Counted from the stretch's first letter, positions 1-8,529 are shown. The stretch: DNA of 35,797 nt from Peptococcaceae bacterium UBA7702 (GCA_002482535.1 DLGE01000012.1:46788-82584); one strand, 5' to 3'. Notes: generated from the sequence alone by a model not told the origin. Numbers and translations are program-made.

Positions 1-2
1 GA

Positions 3-48
3 CCTGCGGTTGCGCCGTGTACCTGAATGTACACAAGCAGTCGCGGGG
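3..48. repeat. Hairpin with a GTGTAC...GTACAC core, related to the terminator at 2226-2277
   Basis: A six-base perfect inverted repeat (17-22 with 29-34) sits inside longer arms (3-13 with 37-47). The outer arms pair fully only as plus-strand RNA, with three G-U wobbles; as minus-strand RNA those become A-C mismatches. The core and its flank (GTGTAC, then AATGTAC, then CAAG) recur in the terminator at 2226-2277, whose outer stem is quite different. It lies just past the 3' end of the RNase P RNA gene and could be its terminator, but no T-run is visible before the window edge. Confidence 0.4.
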
Positions 49-88
49 TAAGGGGTTCGCCGCGGATCAGCCTTTATGGGCAATCGTA

Positions 89-444
89 GCGGAGCAGATC
101 TGTAAGCCGGGTTCTGTTCTAAACAATTCGATCATCATCTGTCTTGGCGTTCCGTCGCCGAAACGCTCACGCGACCTTACCCGAAAGCTGGGCGGGCAGC
201 CCAATACTTTCCTATTCGGTCTTGCACCGGATGGGGTTTACCTGGCCGGTTTGTTGCCAAACCGCCGGTGCGCTCTTACCGCACCGTTCCACCCTTACCT
301 TCCGCAGAAGGCGGTTTGTTTCTGTGGCACTATCCCTGAGGTCACCCTCGCCGGCCGTTAACCGGCATCCTGCCCTACGGTGCCCGGACTTTCCTCAAAC
401 GGCACCTTTCGGTATTCCGCTCGCGATGATACGATTTACTCCGC
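89..444 (-). ncRNA. rnpB: RNase P RNA, bacterial class A-like
   Basis: This is the catalytic RNA of ribonuclease P, which removes 5' leaders from tRNA precursors. On the minus strand the universal 5' element GAGGAAAGTCCGGGC is present, followed by a GGGCAGGATGCCGG block. Near the 3' end is the matching ACAGAACCCGGCTTA element, which forms the P4 core with the first. The ends were set from helix P1: twelve bases starting at 444 pair with the twelve bases at 100-89, with one mismatch. The resulting length of about 356 nt is normal for the class. The gene follows YqfO on the same strand but has its own promoter. The short reading frames over this stretch are not credible genes. Confidence 0.95.
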
Positions 445-450
445 TTTGCT

Positions 451-479
451 ATTATATACGATTCCTCGCCCTTTGGCAA
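451..479 (-). promoter_or_regulatory. Promoter of rnpB
   Basis: On the minus strand TTGCCA (479-474) and TATAAT (456-451) are separated by exactly 17 bp. The predicted start falls near 444, where helix P1 of the RNase P RNA begins. The -35 box lies only 3 bp past the stop codon of the upstream gene. Confidence 0.75.
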
Positions 480-482
480 GGA

Positions 483-1262
483 TTATCGGTACGACCAAAA
501 ATCCCCGCTTTGTGTAGAGCTCATAAACGCCAAGGCTGGCATGGCCGCTGCCAGTTTCTGCATAAATGGCTTTAGTACAACAACTTCTGTACCGAAATGG
601 CCGGCATCGATGATCGAAAGCCCCATTTCCTGGGCTGCCTGAGCGTCGTGATATTTAAAATCAGCGCTGACGTAGACATCGGCGCCCTGATGCTTGGCCT
701 CAGCCATAAATTCCGCACCCGCGCCGCCCATGACCACCGCCTTTTTCACCGGGGCGGTGGGATCGCCGACAAAACGCAGGGCGTCAAGGTTGAGATTCTT
801 TTTGACCATTTCGATAAAATCACCGAAAGAGGTCTCTTGTCTCAAATATCCCATCATGCCGAAACCCAAGCCGCTGTCCTCCGGCAAAAAAACAGCGCAA
901 TCTTGCAAATTCAACCGATTTCCCAAGGCGGCGCTGACACCGTAGGCCATCTTATCAAGGGACGTATGGCAAGCGACGACAGCGATATTTTGTTGAAGAA
1001 GACCGGCGATCATCTTACCCTTGCTTGTACTAAGATCAATGCGCTTCACCCCTTGGAAAAAGAAAGGATGATGGGTGATGATGAGTTCCGCCTTTTTGGC
1101 AACGGCCTCGGCCAAAACAGCCTCTGTAAAATCGAAAGCCAGCAAAACCCTATCGATGTTGGCGGCAGGGTCACCTATCTGTAAACCGCTGTTATCCCAT
1201 TCTTCCTGTAAGGCAAAGGGACAGCAGAGATCAATTTTGGCGATCACTTCCTTTAAAAGCAC
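483..1262 (-). CDS. yqfO: YqfO/Nif3-family dinuclear metal-centre protein
   Basis: 259 residues of the Nif3/YqfO family (often annotated GTP cyclohydrolase 1 type 2 homolog), cytosolic proteins that bind two metal ions; the cellular role is not firmly settled. The signature ITHHPFFFQGVKRID is present near residues 61-75, and a further metal-binding segment near residues 95-103 (VACHTSLD). C-terminal HFGTE supplies the remaining ligands. Translation probably starts at a GTG preceded by GGAGG at seven bases. The start overlaps the end of trmK by ten bases, so the two are translationally coupled, an arrangement also known from Bacillus subtilis (yqfN-yqfO). This protein lacks the long inserted domain seen in some YqfO relatives. 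The stop is TAA. Confidence 0.9.
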   Translation of the reverse strand: MLLKEVIAKIDLCCPFALQEEWDNSGLQIGDPAANIDRVLLAFDFTEAVLAEAVAKKAELIITHHPFFFQGVKRIDLSTSKGKMIAGLLQQNIAVVACHTSLDKMAYGVSAALGNRLNLQDCAVFLPEDSGLGFGMMGYLRQETSFGDFIEMVKKNLNLDALRFVGDPTAPVKKAVVMGGAGAEFMAEAKHQGADVYVSADFKYHDAQAAQEMGLSIIDAGHFGTEVVVLKPFMQKLAAAMPALAFMSSTQSGDFWSYR

Positions 1263-1951
1263 ATATATTCCTCCATTCTCCGTTTGGCGATCTCGATCTG
1301 CTTTAGATATACGTTAAGCTCCTCTTGGCGGAATCTGCCTTTTCCCTTTTTCTTCAGCCTGATCAGGATCGCCTGGGCTCTTACTTTTTCCTCTTTCAAA
1401 TAAGCCCTCAGCAACGGATCCCTTCGCGCCAAAAGACAGGGACCGGCAAAAATATCTGTCGGTGACAACACCTGCTCGCCCGGGACAGCGTGGATGATGA
1501 TATAATACTGACCTTCCTCCAAAATCATGGTTTCCCCTGCAATGCGAAAACCCATTGAATTGATCAACGCGCGAACCTTATCACTATTACCCATGGCCTG
1601 AATCACCAAGCCGCGCAAGGCGGCGGTGACACCGGGGCGATCAGACAGTATCTCACAAATCGTCAGACCTCCCATACCGGCGAAAACAGCATAATCCGCT
1701 TCTTTCGGCGCGAGGACAGACAACCCGTCGCCGACGCGGAACTCAGCCCGTTCCACTTCTTTCTCCTCGGCAAAGAACTCCTTTGCCCGGGAAAGGGATT
1801 TTTCCGAGATATCCGCTAAAATCACCTTTTGGGCAATCCCTTCTTTGAGCAAGCAGAGGGAGAGCTCTCCCCGGTCGGCGCCGATGTCGGCGACCACAAC
1901 ACCGCGGGGCAAATATTCTTTTATGGCGTTTAAGCGTTGTGATAATTTCAT
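1253..1951 (-). CDS. trmK: tRNA (adenine(22)-N1)-methyltransferase TrmK
   Basis: 232 residues. TrmK methylates N1 of adenine 22 in the D-loop of bacterial tRNAs, using S-adenosylmethionine. The Rossmann-fold SAM site is visible as VVADIGADRGELSLCLL near residue 20, followed by the acidic ADISEKSL loop and the family motif FAGMGGLTICEIL near residue 90. The lysine- and arginine-rich C-terminal helical region fits the tRNA-binding extension. The start MKLSQRL is the conserved family start, yet no Shine-Dalgarno sequence precedes it, and a -10-like TATACT ends only six bases before the ATG. The mRNA may therefore be leaderless. It overlaps yqfO downstream. TrmK is usually found near rpoD, which is not in this window. 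Confidence 0.92.
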   Translation of the reverse strand: MKLSQRLNAIKEYLPRGVVVADIGADRGELSLCLLKEGIAQKVILADISEKSLSRAKEFFAEEKEVERAEFRVGDGLSVLAPKEADYAVFAGMGGLTICEILSDRPGVTAALRGLVIQAMGNSDKVRALINSMGFRIAGETMILEEGQYYIIIHAVPGEQVLSPTDIFAGPCLLARRDPLLRAYLKEEKVRAQAILIRLKKKGKGRFRQEELNVYLKQIEIAKRRMEEYMCF

Positions 1952-1957
1952 GGCTAC

Positions 1958-1963
1958 AGTATA
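1958..1963 (-). promoter_or_regulatory. Possible -10 box immediately before trmK
   Basis: TATACT on the minus strand lies six bases before the trmK ATG. No strong -35 hexamer is visible at the right distance, so this is a weak call. If real, transcription would begin at or next to the start codon. Confidence 0.35.
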
Positions 1964-2225
1964 GCATAAACCTTTGCAAAATAAAATACCAATTTAGCTG
2001 GGGAAACGTGAAAGATTCCGCGGAAAATTCCGGGGCAAAACGGTAAAAAGAGCCGACATTAATGAACCCTTCTAAATAAGATGATGAACTGTTAAGAATA
2101 ACTTCGTCTTTTGGGGAAATTCCTGCGAAATTTGCTGCTAAAGGGCATAATCTGTCGGCGGTCACGTGCTCATAAAAATGGCAGCAATCAGGGGGCCAAG
2201 AAGCTGTGCAGAGCAAGGCGCAGTG

Positions 2226-2277
2226 AAAAAGCCAGACCCGCTGTGTACATAAATGTACTCAAGGGTCTGGCTTTTTT
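2226..2277. terminator. Bidirectional intrinsic terminator after the pyrophosphatase gene
   Basis: AAAAAGCCAGACCC (2226-2239) pairs with GGGTCTGGCTTTTT (2263-2276). A second palindrome, GTACAT-AA-ATGTAC, forms the upper stem (2245-2258). There are T-runs on both strands. It ends the gap-to-hppA transcript on the minus strand. The rest of the gene-free stretch 1952-2315 holds nothing else I can support. Confidence 0.85.
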
Positions 2278-2315
2278 GCTGGAACACCGCTATGTGCGGC
2301 TTATTGGCCTTCTGA

Positions 2316-4397
2316 TTACATGAACATGGGAGCAAAAACCAACGCCACAATCGTCATCAACTTCATCAAAATGTTCAACGAAGGACCGGAAGTATCTTTG
2401 AAAGGGTCGCCAACGGTATCGCCGTTGACGGCAGCGGCATGGGCATCGGAACCTTTGCCGCCGTAGTTGCCCATTTCAATGTACTTTTTCGCGTTATCCC
2501 AGGCACCACCGGCATTGGCCATCATTACCGCCAAGAGGAAGCCGGTAACGAGGGAGCCGGCAAGGAGGCCGCCAAGGGCTTCAGCACCAAGGAAGGGCAA
2601 AAGACCGACGATGAGGGGCGCAAAAATTGCCAAAAGACCGGGGATGATCATTTCTTTCAAAGCGGCATGGGTGGAAATGCTGACACACCGGGCATAATCG
2701 GGACGGCCTGTCCCTTCCATAATGCCGGGGATGGTTTTAAACTGACGCCGCACTTCTTCGATCATCTGACCGGCGGCGCGGCCCACGGCCTGCATGGTCA
2801 GAGCGGAGAAGAGGAACGGCAGCATACCGCCGATGAAGAGACCGGCGACAACCTTCGGATTAAGAATATTGATGGTATCCATACCCATGGCCTGGGTGTA
2901 GGCGGAGAACAGGGCCAAAGCGGTAAGAGCCGCGCTGCCGATGGCGAAACCTTTGCCGATGGCGGCGGTGGTGTTGCCCACGGCGTCCAAAGCATCGGTG
3001 ATTTCCCTGATGTGGGGATCCATTTCGCTCATTTCGGCAATACCCCCGGCATTGTCGGCCACAGGGCCGTAAGCGTCAACGGCAACAATGATACCGGTGG
3101 TGGAGAGCATCCCGATTGCCGCCAAAGCAATGCCATAAAGGGAAGCAAAATGATAGGAAACAAGGATGGCAATGGCGACAACGATCACCGGCAAAGCCGT
3201 GGAAAGCATCCCGGTGGCGACACCGGAAATGATGTTCGTGGCCGTACCGGTTTCGCAGGAACCCGCGATCTTTTTTACGGGTTTGTAATCAAAGGAAGTA
3301 TAGTATTCAGTGAGTTTACCAATGAGGAAACCGGCGGCAAGACCACTGGCAACGGCAATGAAAGCACCGTATTTAAAAGCAACAGGGAAGGTCAGGTCAT
3401 AGTCGGCTTCCGGCAGTAGCATGCAAACAAAGAACGCGGCAATGACCGCTAAAAGCATGGCGATACCACTACCGAGATTCAATGCTTTCTGGGCGTTGGC
3501 CCCTTCACCGGTACGCACAAAGAACGTACCAATGACTGAGGCGACAACACCGGTAGCGGCCAGAAGCAACGGCACCACAATACCGATGGTGCTGCCATGG
3601 AATAAAGACGCGCCCAAGGCAATGGCGGCGATGATGGAGCCACAGTAAGATTCATACAGATCGGAACCCATGCCGGCCACGTCGCCGACATTGTCGCCGA
3701 CATTATCGGCGATGGTGGCGGGGTTTCTGGGGTCGTCTTCGGGAATCCCCGCTTCCACTTTACCAACGAGGTCGGCGCCGACGTCAGCGGCTTTCGTATA
3801 GATCCCGCCGCCAACACGGCCGAACAAGGCCACGGAAGAAGCCCCCAAAGCAAAGCCGTTCACCACGGAAGCCCTGGTTACTTCGCTCATATCCGGCATG
3901 AGGATATAAAAGATCATTAAAGTGATACCAATGCCGACGAGGCCAAGACCAACCACGCAAAGCCCCATGACGGCGCCGCCGGAAAAGGCGACACGCAGTG
4001 CGGCGTTGGTGCCGCGCTGGGCGGCGTTGGCCGTTCTGACATTGGCCTTGGTGGCGATGCGCATACCAAAATTACCTGCCAAAACAGAACAGACCGCACC
4101 AATCAGATAGGGAATCGCGGTGAGAGGATTCAGTGTTTGCTCACCGTTACCGGTGGCGAAACCGGCGGCAACAATGATCCCCACAAGGACAAGCACCACG
4201 ATAATCAGAACCTTGTACTCACCTTTGAGAAAAGCCATGGCACCCTCATGAATTGCGCTGCCAATCTCCTGCATTCTTTCATTACCCGGCGCTTCGCTGG
4301 TAACTCTTTTGACATGTACAAGGGCAAAAATCAAAGCAAGAAGCCCCGCAGCCAAGGTCAGCCACACCGTGGTATTGATGGTGAAAAATGTCTCCAT
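2316..4397 (-). CDS. hppA: Membrane-bound ion-translocating pyrophosphatase, K+-stimulated type
   Basis: About 693 residues of an integral membrane pyrophosphatase that couples hydrolysis of pyrophosphate to outward pumping of H+ or Na+. The catalytic core is clear: DVGADLVGKVEAGIPEDDPR followed by the paired DNVGDNVGD segments, and a second acidic site in the C-terminal third (near DNAGG and NAGGAWDNAKKYIE). The segment GNTTAAIGKG carries alanine where potassium-independent enzymes have lysine, pointing to the K+-stimulated class. Whether it moves H+ or Na+ I cannot decide. About 15-16 hydrophobic segments fit the family. The first possible ATG (4406) lies one base from AGGAGG; the one at 4397 has a better spacing and was chosen. 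It is the last gene of the operon behind secG and precedes a strong terminator. Confidence 0.95.
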   Translation of the reverse strand: METFFTINTTVWLTLAAGLLALIFALVHVKRVTSEAPGNERMQEIGSAIHEGAMAFLKGEYKVLIIVVLVLVGIIVAAGFATGNGEQTLNPLTAIPYLIGAVCSVLAGNFGMRIATKANVRTANAAQRGTNAALRVAFSGGAVMGLCVVGLGLVGIGITLMIFYILMPDMSEVTRASVVNGFALGASSVALFGRVGGGIYTKAADVGADLVGKVEAGIPEDDPRNPATIADNVGDNVGDVAGMGSDLYESYCGSIIAAIALGASLFHGSTIGIVVPLLLAATGVVASVIGTFFVRTGEGANAQKALNLGSGIAMLLAVIAAFFVCMLLPEADYDLTFPVAFKYGAFIAVASGLAAGFLIGKLTEYYTSFDYKPVKKIAGSCETGTATNIISGVATGMLSTALPVIVVAIAILVSYHFASLYGIALAAIGMLSTTGIIVAVDAYGPVADNAGGIAEMSEMDPHIREITDALDAVGNTTAAIGKGFAIGSAALTALALFSAYTQAMGMDTINILNPKVVAGLFIGGMLPFLFSALTMQAVGRAAGQMIEEVRRQFKTIPGIMEGTGRPDYARCVSISTHAALKEMIIPGLLAIFAPLIVGLLPFLGAEALGGLLAGSLVTGFLLAVMMANAGGAWDNAKKYIEMGNYGGKGSDAHAAAVNGDTVGDPFKDTSGPSLNILMKLMTIVALVFAPMFM

Positions 4398-4445
4398 TTT
4401 TTCCATTCCTCCTAAAATAATGATGTGTAAAAATATTAATATAAA

Positions 4446-4670
4446 TTAAAATACAATGGCGATGATTAAAGTCAGCACGAAAAAGGCCACGGCAAGGATT
4501 GCGGAAACTCTCGCAAAAAGGGCGTCCAAACCTTTTTTCTTACCGAAAAACTGCTCCGAAGCACCGCCGATGACACCGGAAACGCCCGTGCTTTTACTGG
4601 ACTGCATTAAAATAACAACAATGAGCCCGAGGCAAATCAGCACATCGACGATCATTAAAAATATCTCCAT
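4446..4670 (-). CDS. secG: Protein-export membrane protein SecG
   Basis: 74 residues. SecG is the small accessory subunit of the SecYEG translocon in the cytoplasmic membrane. Two hydrophobic helices flank the conserved loop LMQSSKSTGVSGVIGGASEQFFG, which contains the family hallmark of a small-residue-rich turn followed by FFGKKKG. The ATG at 4670 follows GGAGGTG by four bases and is preferred to an upstream in-frame start. The eno-secG neighbourhood is common in Bacillota. A separate promoter (4700-4728) precedes it, so secG and hppA can be transcribed apart from the glycolysis genes. Confidence 0.93.
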   Translation of the reverse strand: MEIFLMIVDVLICLGLIVVILMQSSKSTGVSGVIGGASEQFFGKKKGLDALFARVSAILAVAFFVLTLIIAIVF

Positions 4671-4699
4671 GTTACACCTCCAAAATAAGTAATGGTAAT

Positions 4700-4728
4700 A
4701 TTTTAACATATATGCACTCGAAATACAA
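4700..4728 (-). promoter_or_regulatory. Promoter of secG-hppA
   Basis: TTGTAT (4728-4723) and TAAAAT (4705-4700) on the minus strand with a 17-bp spacer, about 30 bp upstream of the secG start codon. Confidence 0.6.
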
Positions 4729-4747
4729 CCGGAATTTCCCTGATCCC

Positions 4748-4859
4748 GCAGAGAAACAGGGCTTTCGCAAAAAACTTAAAAACATTGGGCGGCCATTACA
4801 CTCTGGCGGACTGTGCTTTTGTACGCTGTGAAAGCCCGGTCTTCCGCCACCGTCTCTGC
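4748..4859 (-). other. Structured spacer between eno and secG with competing helices
   Basis: Minus-strand RNA can form an outer helix (4859-4853 with 4754-4748) and a helix GGGCTTTC (4837-4830) with GAAAGCCC (4766-4759). A different helix, GGCGGA (4848-4843) with TCCGCC (4810-4805), crosses the second one. The two are either alternatives or a pseudoknot. T-rich stretches lie between them. It could be an attenuator or a processed leader. I recognise no known riboswitch class. Confidence 0.4.
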
Positions 4860-4864
4860 GCCGC

Positions 4865-6148
4865 TTATTTCAGGTTATAGAAAACGTCCATCCCGCGATA
4901 TTGAGCCGCTTCTTCCAAAGCTTCTTCAATGCGAAGCAACTGGTTGTATTTGGCCACGCGGTCCGTGCGGCAGGGAGCCCCCGTTTTGATCTGGCCGGCA
5001 TTGACGGCAACGGCGAGATCGGCGATGGTGGCGTCTTCGCTTTCACCACTGCGGTGGGAGATCACCGCGGTGTATCCCGCTCTTTTGGCCATTTCAATGG
5101 TATCCAAAGTTTCCGTGAGGGTACCAATCTGATTGACTTTGATCAGGATGGAGTTGGCGGTGTCGCTGTCGATACCGCGTTGCAGCCGTTCCGTATTGGT
5201 CACAAAAATGTCGTCACCAACGATCTGAATCTTGCCGCCTAATTTTTCGGTCATCAGCCGCCAACCGTCCCAATCGTCCTCATCCAGACCGTCTTCAATG
5301 GAAATGATGGGATATTTTTCACAAAGGTAGGCGTAGTATTCCACCATTTCTTCGCTGGTTTTGGCTTTATTTTCACCGGATAACTGATATTTGCCGTCTT
5401 TATAAATTTCGGAAGCGGCCACATCGATGGCGAGGCGCACGTTTTCTCCCGGCACATAACCAGCTTCTTTGATGGCTTCGACGATCACCGCCAAAGCTTC
5501 TTCGTTGGTATCAAGATTCGGCGCGAAACCACCTTCATCGCCGACGCCGGAAAGCAGGCCTTTGGCTTTCAGCACCTTTTTAAGGTGATGGTAGATTTCC
5601 GCGCCCATGCGGAGGCCTTCCCGGAAAGAAGCGGCGCCGACAGGCATCACCATGAATTCCTGGATATCTACATTATTGGCGGCGTGTTTACCGCCGTTTA
5701 AAATATTCATCATGGGAACGGGCAGTTCCTTGGCGTTGACGCCGCCGATATACTGGTATAAGGGCATATCGAGAGCATTGGCGGCGGCTTTGGCCGCGGC
5801 CAGGGAAACGCCTAAAATGGCGTTGGCGCCAAGTTTGCCTTTGTTGGGCGTACCGTCAAGTTCAATCATCTGCCGGTCAATGGCGACCTGATCAAAAACG
5901 CTCATGCCGATGATTTCAGGAGCGATCACATTCAAGACGTTATCCACCGCCGTTAAGGTACCTTTCCCGAGGTAGCGGTCTTTTTCACCGTCTCTCAGCT
6001 CCACGGCTTCATGGGCGCCGGTGGAGGCGCCGGAAGGGATGATGACCCGCCCCATGGTACCGTCTTCCAAAAAAACTTCCACTTCCACAGTGGGATTCCC
6101 CCGGGAATCGAGAACTTCTCTCGCGTTCACATCATAGATCAATGACAT
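4865..6148 (-). CDS. eno: Enolase (phosphopyruvate hydratase)
   Basis: 427 residues, the usual length. It interconverts 2-phosphoglycerate and phosphoenolpyruvate in the cytosol. The N-terminal REVLDSRGNPTVEVEV, the substrate loop SGASTGAHEAVELRD, the catalytic-loop region MNILNGGKHAANNVDIQEFM and the C-terminal SHRSGESEDATIADLAV block are all intact. The Mg2+ ligands appear in the conserved AIDVAASE, SIEDGLDEDDWDGW and QIVGDD segments. The ATG at 6148 follows GAGGTG. It is the fifth glycolysis gene of the operon, 58 bp after gpmI, and is followed by the structured spacer and the secG promoter. Confidence 0.98.
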   Translation of the reverse strand: MSLIYDVNAREVLDSRGNPTVEVEVFLEDGTMGRVIIPSGASTGAHEAVELRDGEKDRYLGKGTLTAVDNVLNVIAPEIIGMSVFDQVAIDRQMIELDGTPNKGKLGANAILGVSLAAAKAAANALDMPLYQYIGGVNAKELPVPMMNILNGGKHAANNVDIQEFMVMPVGAASFREGLRMGAEIYHHLKKVLKAKGLLSGVGDEGGFAPNLDTNEEALAVIVEAIKEAGYVPGENVRLAIDVAASEIYKDGKYQLSGENKAKTSEEMVEYYAYLCEKYPIISIEDGLDEDDWDGWRLMTEKLGGKIQIVGDDIFVTNTERLQRGIDSDTANSILIKVNQIGTLTETLDTIEMAKRAGYTAVISHRSGESEDATIADLAVAVNAGQIKTGAPCRTDRVAKYNQLLRIEEALEEAAQYRGMDVFYNLK

Positions 6149-6206
6149 TTTTTACACCTCTAATATCTTTTGTATATATAAATGAAATAGAATATCAAAG
6201 TTTGGC

Positions 6207-7733
6207 CTATTTTACCGCTTTTACAATGGGTTTTCCCGTCATCTCCGCCGGTTGGGGCAGATTCATCAGAGAGAGCAGGGTCGGTGCGATATCACAGAGG
6301 GCGCAACCTTCCCGGCCCGTGTATTGCTCCTTGCTGATCATGATATAAGGGACCGGATTATTGGTGTGAGCCGTATAGGGGCCGCCGTCATCCGCAAACA
6401 TTTTTTCAGCATTGCCATGGTCAGCGGTGAGAAAAACTTCGCCGCCGCGAGCCAAAACAGCTTCGACGATCTCACCGACACAGCCGTCGACAAATTCGAT
6501 GGCCTTAATCACCGCGGCAAGATTACCGGTATGGCCCACCATATCAGGATTGGCAAAATTCAAAATGATCACATCAAACTGATCTTTGGCAATTTCCCCG
6601 AGGACGGCTTCGGTGACGCCGGCGGCGCTCATCGACGGTACTTCATCGTAAGAGGCCACCTTGGGCGAGGGGATCAAGATGCGTTCTTCTCCGGGATAGG
6701 GGGGCTCGATTTGACTGTTAAAGAAAAACGTCACGTGGGCGTATTTTTCCGTTTCGGCGACGCGCAGCTGGGTTTTGCCGCAAGCGGCAAGATAGGAACC
6801 GAGGTTGTTGACTATGGGCATTTTCGGAAAAGCGATGGGCACATCGTAAGCGGCGTCGCATTGGGTAAAACAGACATAGTACGTGGCGGGAAGCCGACTA
6901 CGGGCAAACCCCGGGAAATCCGGATCTTTGAAGGCCCAAAGCATTTCCCTGGCGCGATCGGTGCGAAAATTAAAAAAGATCATCACGTCGCCGTCTTCCA
7001 CTTTGGCGCCGTTTTCCATGATGATGGGTTTGACAAACTCATCGGTAATGCCGGCGGCATACGATTTTTCGATGGCTTCGCGATAATCGGCAAAAACCGC
7101 TCCCGTCCCTTCCACCAGAGCTTCGTAAGCTACTTGCAGCCGTTCCCAGCGTTTGTCGCGGTCCATGGCATAGTAGCGGCCCATGACCGTGGCGATCCGG
7201 CCGGTGGCTTTTTCCGCCATGGCCGCACTGATCTCATCAAGATAGGTTAAAGCCGAAGTGGGGAGCACATCGCGACCGTCAAGAAAAGCGTGAAGGGCGA
7301 TGTCCTTGAAGCCTTTTCCCTTCGCCAGCTCCAAAAGGGCAGTGACATGATTGATGTGGCTGTGGACGCCGCCGTCGGAGAGCAAACCCAGCAGATGCAC
7401 GGTTTTACCCTTTTCGGCAGCGTAATCCAGGGCATCGTTGAGCACGCAATTTTTAAAAAACGTACCCTCCGCCACCTCTTTGCTGATGCGGGTAAGATCC
7501 TGATAGACCACACGCCCGGCGCCCATATTCATATGACCAACCTCGGAATTGCCGATCTGATCTTTGGGCAGACCCACAGAGAGGCCGGAGGCATTGAGAT
7601 AACCGTGGCAGTAGGTTTTCCAGTAGTGATCGAAATGGGGCTTTTTTGCCGCCGCCACGCCGTTGCCTTCTTTATTGTCCGCACAACCGAAGCCGTCCAA
7701 AATCAAGAGCATCGTCGGTTTTTTATCCATCAT
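6207..7733 (-). CDS. gpmI: 2,3-bisphosphoglycerate-independent phosphoglycerate mutase
   Basis: 508 residues. This Mn2+-dependent alkaline-phosphatase-fold enzyme interconverts 3- and 2-phosphoglycerate. The N-terminal metal motif LILDGFG and the catalytic serine in IGNSEVGHMNMGAGR (Ser63) are present. The C-terminal FLTADHGNAEKM and AHTNNPVPYI supply metal ligands. The start lies a few bases past the tpiA stop, with the ribosome-binding GAGG overlapping that stop codon, so translation is coupled. Unusually for this window it ends in TAG (6209-6207). Reading through would add only four residues before a TGA at 6197-6195. This matters because the organism appears to decode some amber codons as pyrrolysine. 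Confidence 0.97.
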   Translation of the reverse strand: MMDKKPTMLLILDGFGCADNKEGNGVAAAKKPHFDHYWKTYCHGYLNASGLSVGLPKDQIGNSEVGHMNMGAGRVVYQDLTRISKEVAEGTFFKNCVLNDALDYAAEKGKTVHLLGLLSDGGVHSHINHVTALLELAKGKGFKDIALHAFLDGRDVLPTSALTYLDEISAAMAEKATGRIATVMGRYYAMDRDKRWERLQVAYEALVEGTGAVFADYREAIEKSYAAGITDEFVKPIIMENGAKVEDGDVMIFFNFRTDRAREMLWAFKDPDFPGFARSRLPATYYVCFTQCDAAYDVPIAFPKMPIVNNLGSYLAACGKTQLRVAETEKYAHVTFFFNSQIEPPYPGEERILIPSPKVASYDEVPSMSAAGVTEAVLGEIAKDQFDVIILNFANPDMVGHTGNLAAVIKAIEFVDGCVGEIVEAVLARGGEVFLTADHGNAEKMFADDGGPYTAHTNNPVPYIMISKEQYTGREGCALCDIAPTLLSLMNLPQPAEMTGKPIVKAVK

Positions 7734-7740
7734 TGATACC

Positions 7741-8478
7741 TCATATTCCGGCTTTCGTCATGGCGGCAAAATCCGCCGGTTTCAGCGAGGCGCCGCCGAT
7801 CAATAAACCGTCGATATTGCTTTGGGCCAAAAGCGTCTTAGCGTTTTCCGGTTTGGCCGAGCCGCCGTAAAGCAAGGGAATATCCTTGGGCAAAGAGATC
7901 TTTTGTAATATTTCACGGATCAGGCCCATGGTTTCATCGGCATCCGCCGGCGTCGCCGTTTTGCCGGTGCCGATGGCCCAAACCGGCTCATAGGCAATGA
8001 TCAGATTATCTTGCCCCAAACCGTCAATATCCGTTAAGACTTCGCTTAATTGGGCCGCAAGGACTTTACCAAAGGAGCGGTCCTCCCGCTGACTCAAAGA
8101 TTCGCCAACACAGTAGACGGGAATCAAGCCCAGTTCCTTTAAGGCCACGAGTTTCGCTTTCAAAAAAGCGCTGTCTTCTTTGAAATACTGACGCCGCTCC
8201 GAATGCCCCACAAGACAGTAGGAACAGCCGCAATCCGCAAGCATGGCCGCGGAAACCTCACCGGTATAAGCACCGCTCTGCTGGGGATGACAATTCTGAG
8301 CGCCATAAGCGATCTGGGTATCCCCCAAGATCTCCGCGGCGTCTTTTAAAGAGAGGAAAGGCGGGAAAACAATGACCTTGTTTTCCACCGTAGCCGCGGT
8401 TTCTCTGATTTCTCGCAACCGCTTACGGTTTTCCTCCAGAGTACCGTGCATTTTCCAGTTACCGGCAATGATTTTCAT
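7741..8478 (-). CDS. tpiA: Triosephosphate isomerase
   Basis: 245 residues forming a TIM barrel that interconverts dihydroxyacetone phosphate and glyceraldehyde 3-phosphate. The substrate lysine lies in AGNWKMHGT (Lys9), the electrophilic histidine in VGHSERRQYF, and the catalytic glutamate in AYEPVWAIGTG, which also begins the mobile loop. The phosphate-binding LLYGGSAKPENA is near the C terminus. The ATG follows GAGGTAATATC. It lies 51 bp after pgk and just before gpmI in the operon. Confidence 0.98.
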   Translation of the reverse strand: MKIIAGNWKMHGTLEENRKRLREIRETAATVENKVIVFPPFLSLKDAAEILGDTQIAYGAQNCHPQQSGAYTGEVSAAMLADCGCSYCLVGHSERRQYFKEDSAFLKAKLVALKELGLIPVYCVGESLSQREDRSFGKVLAAQLSEVLTDIDGLGQDNLIIAYEPVWAIGTGKTATPADADETMGLIREILQKISLPKDIPLLYGGSAKPENAKTLLAQSNIDGLLIGGASLKPADFAAMTKAGI

Positions 8479-8529
8479 GATATTACCTCATTCTTCATGC
8501 TTTAAGGCTGCGAAAAGCCATGGTGGAGA

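Noticed and set aside
2439..3419. 326-codon frame on the plus strand
   Set aside because: It is antisense to the membrane pyrophosphatase and has the glycine/histidine-rich composition of a shadow frame.
6252..7250. 332-codon frame on the plus strand
   Set aside because: Antisense to gpmI, no family resemblance, no ribosome-binding site.
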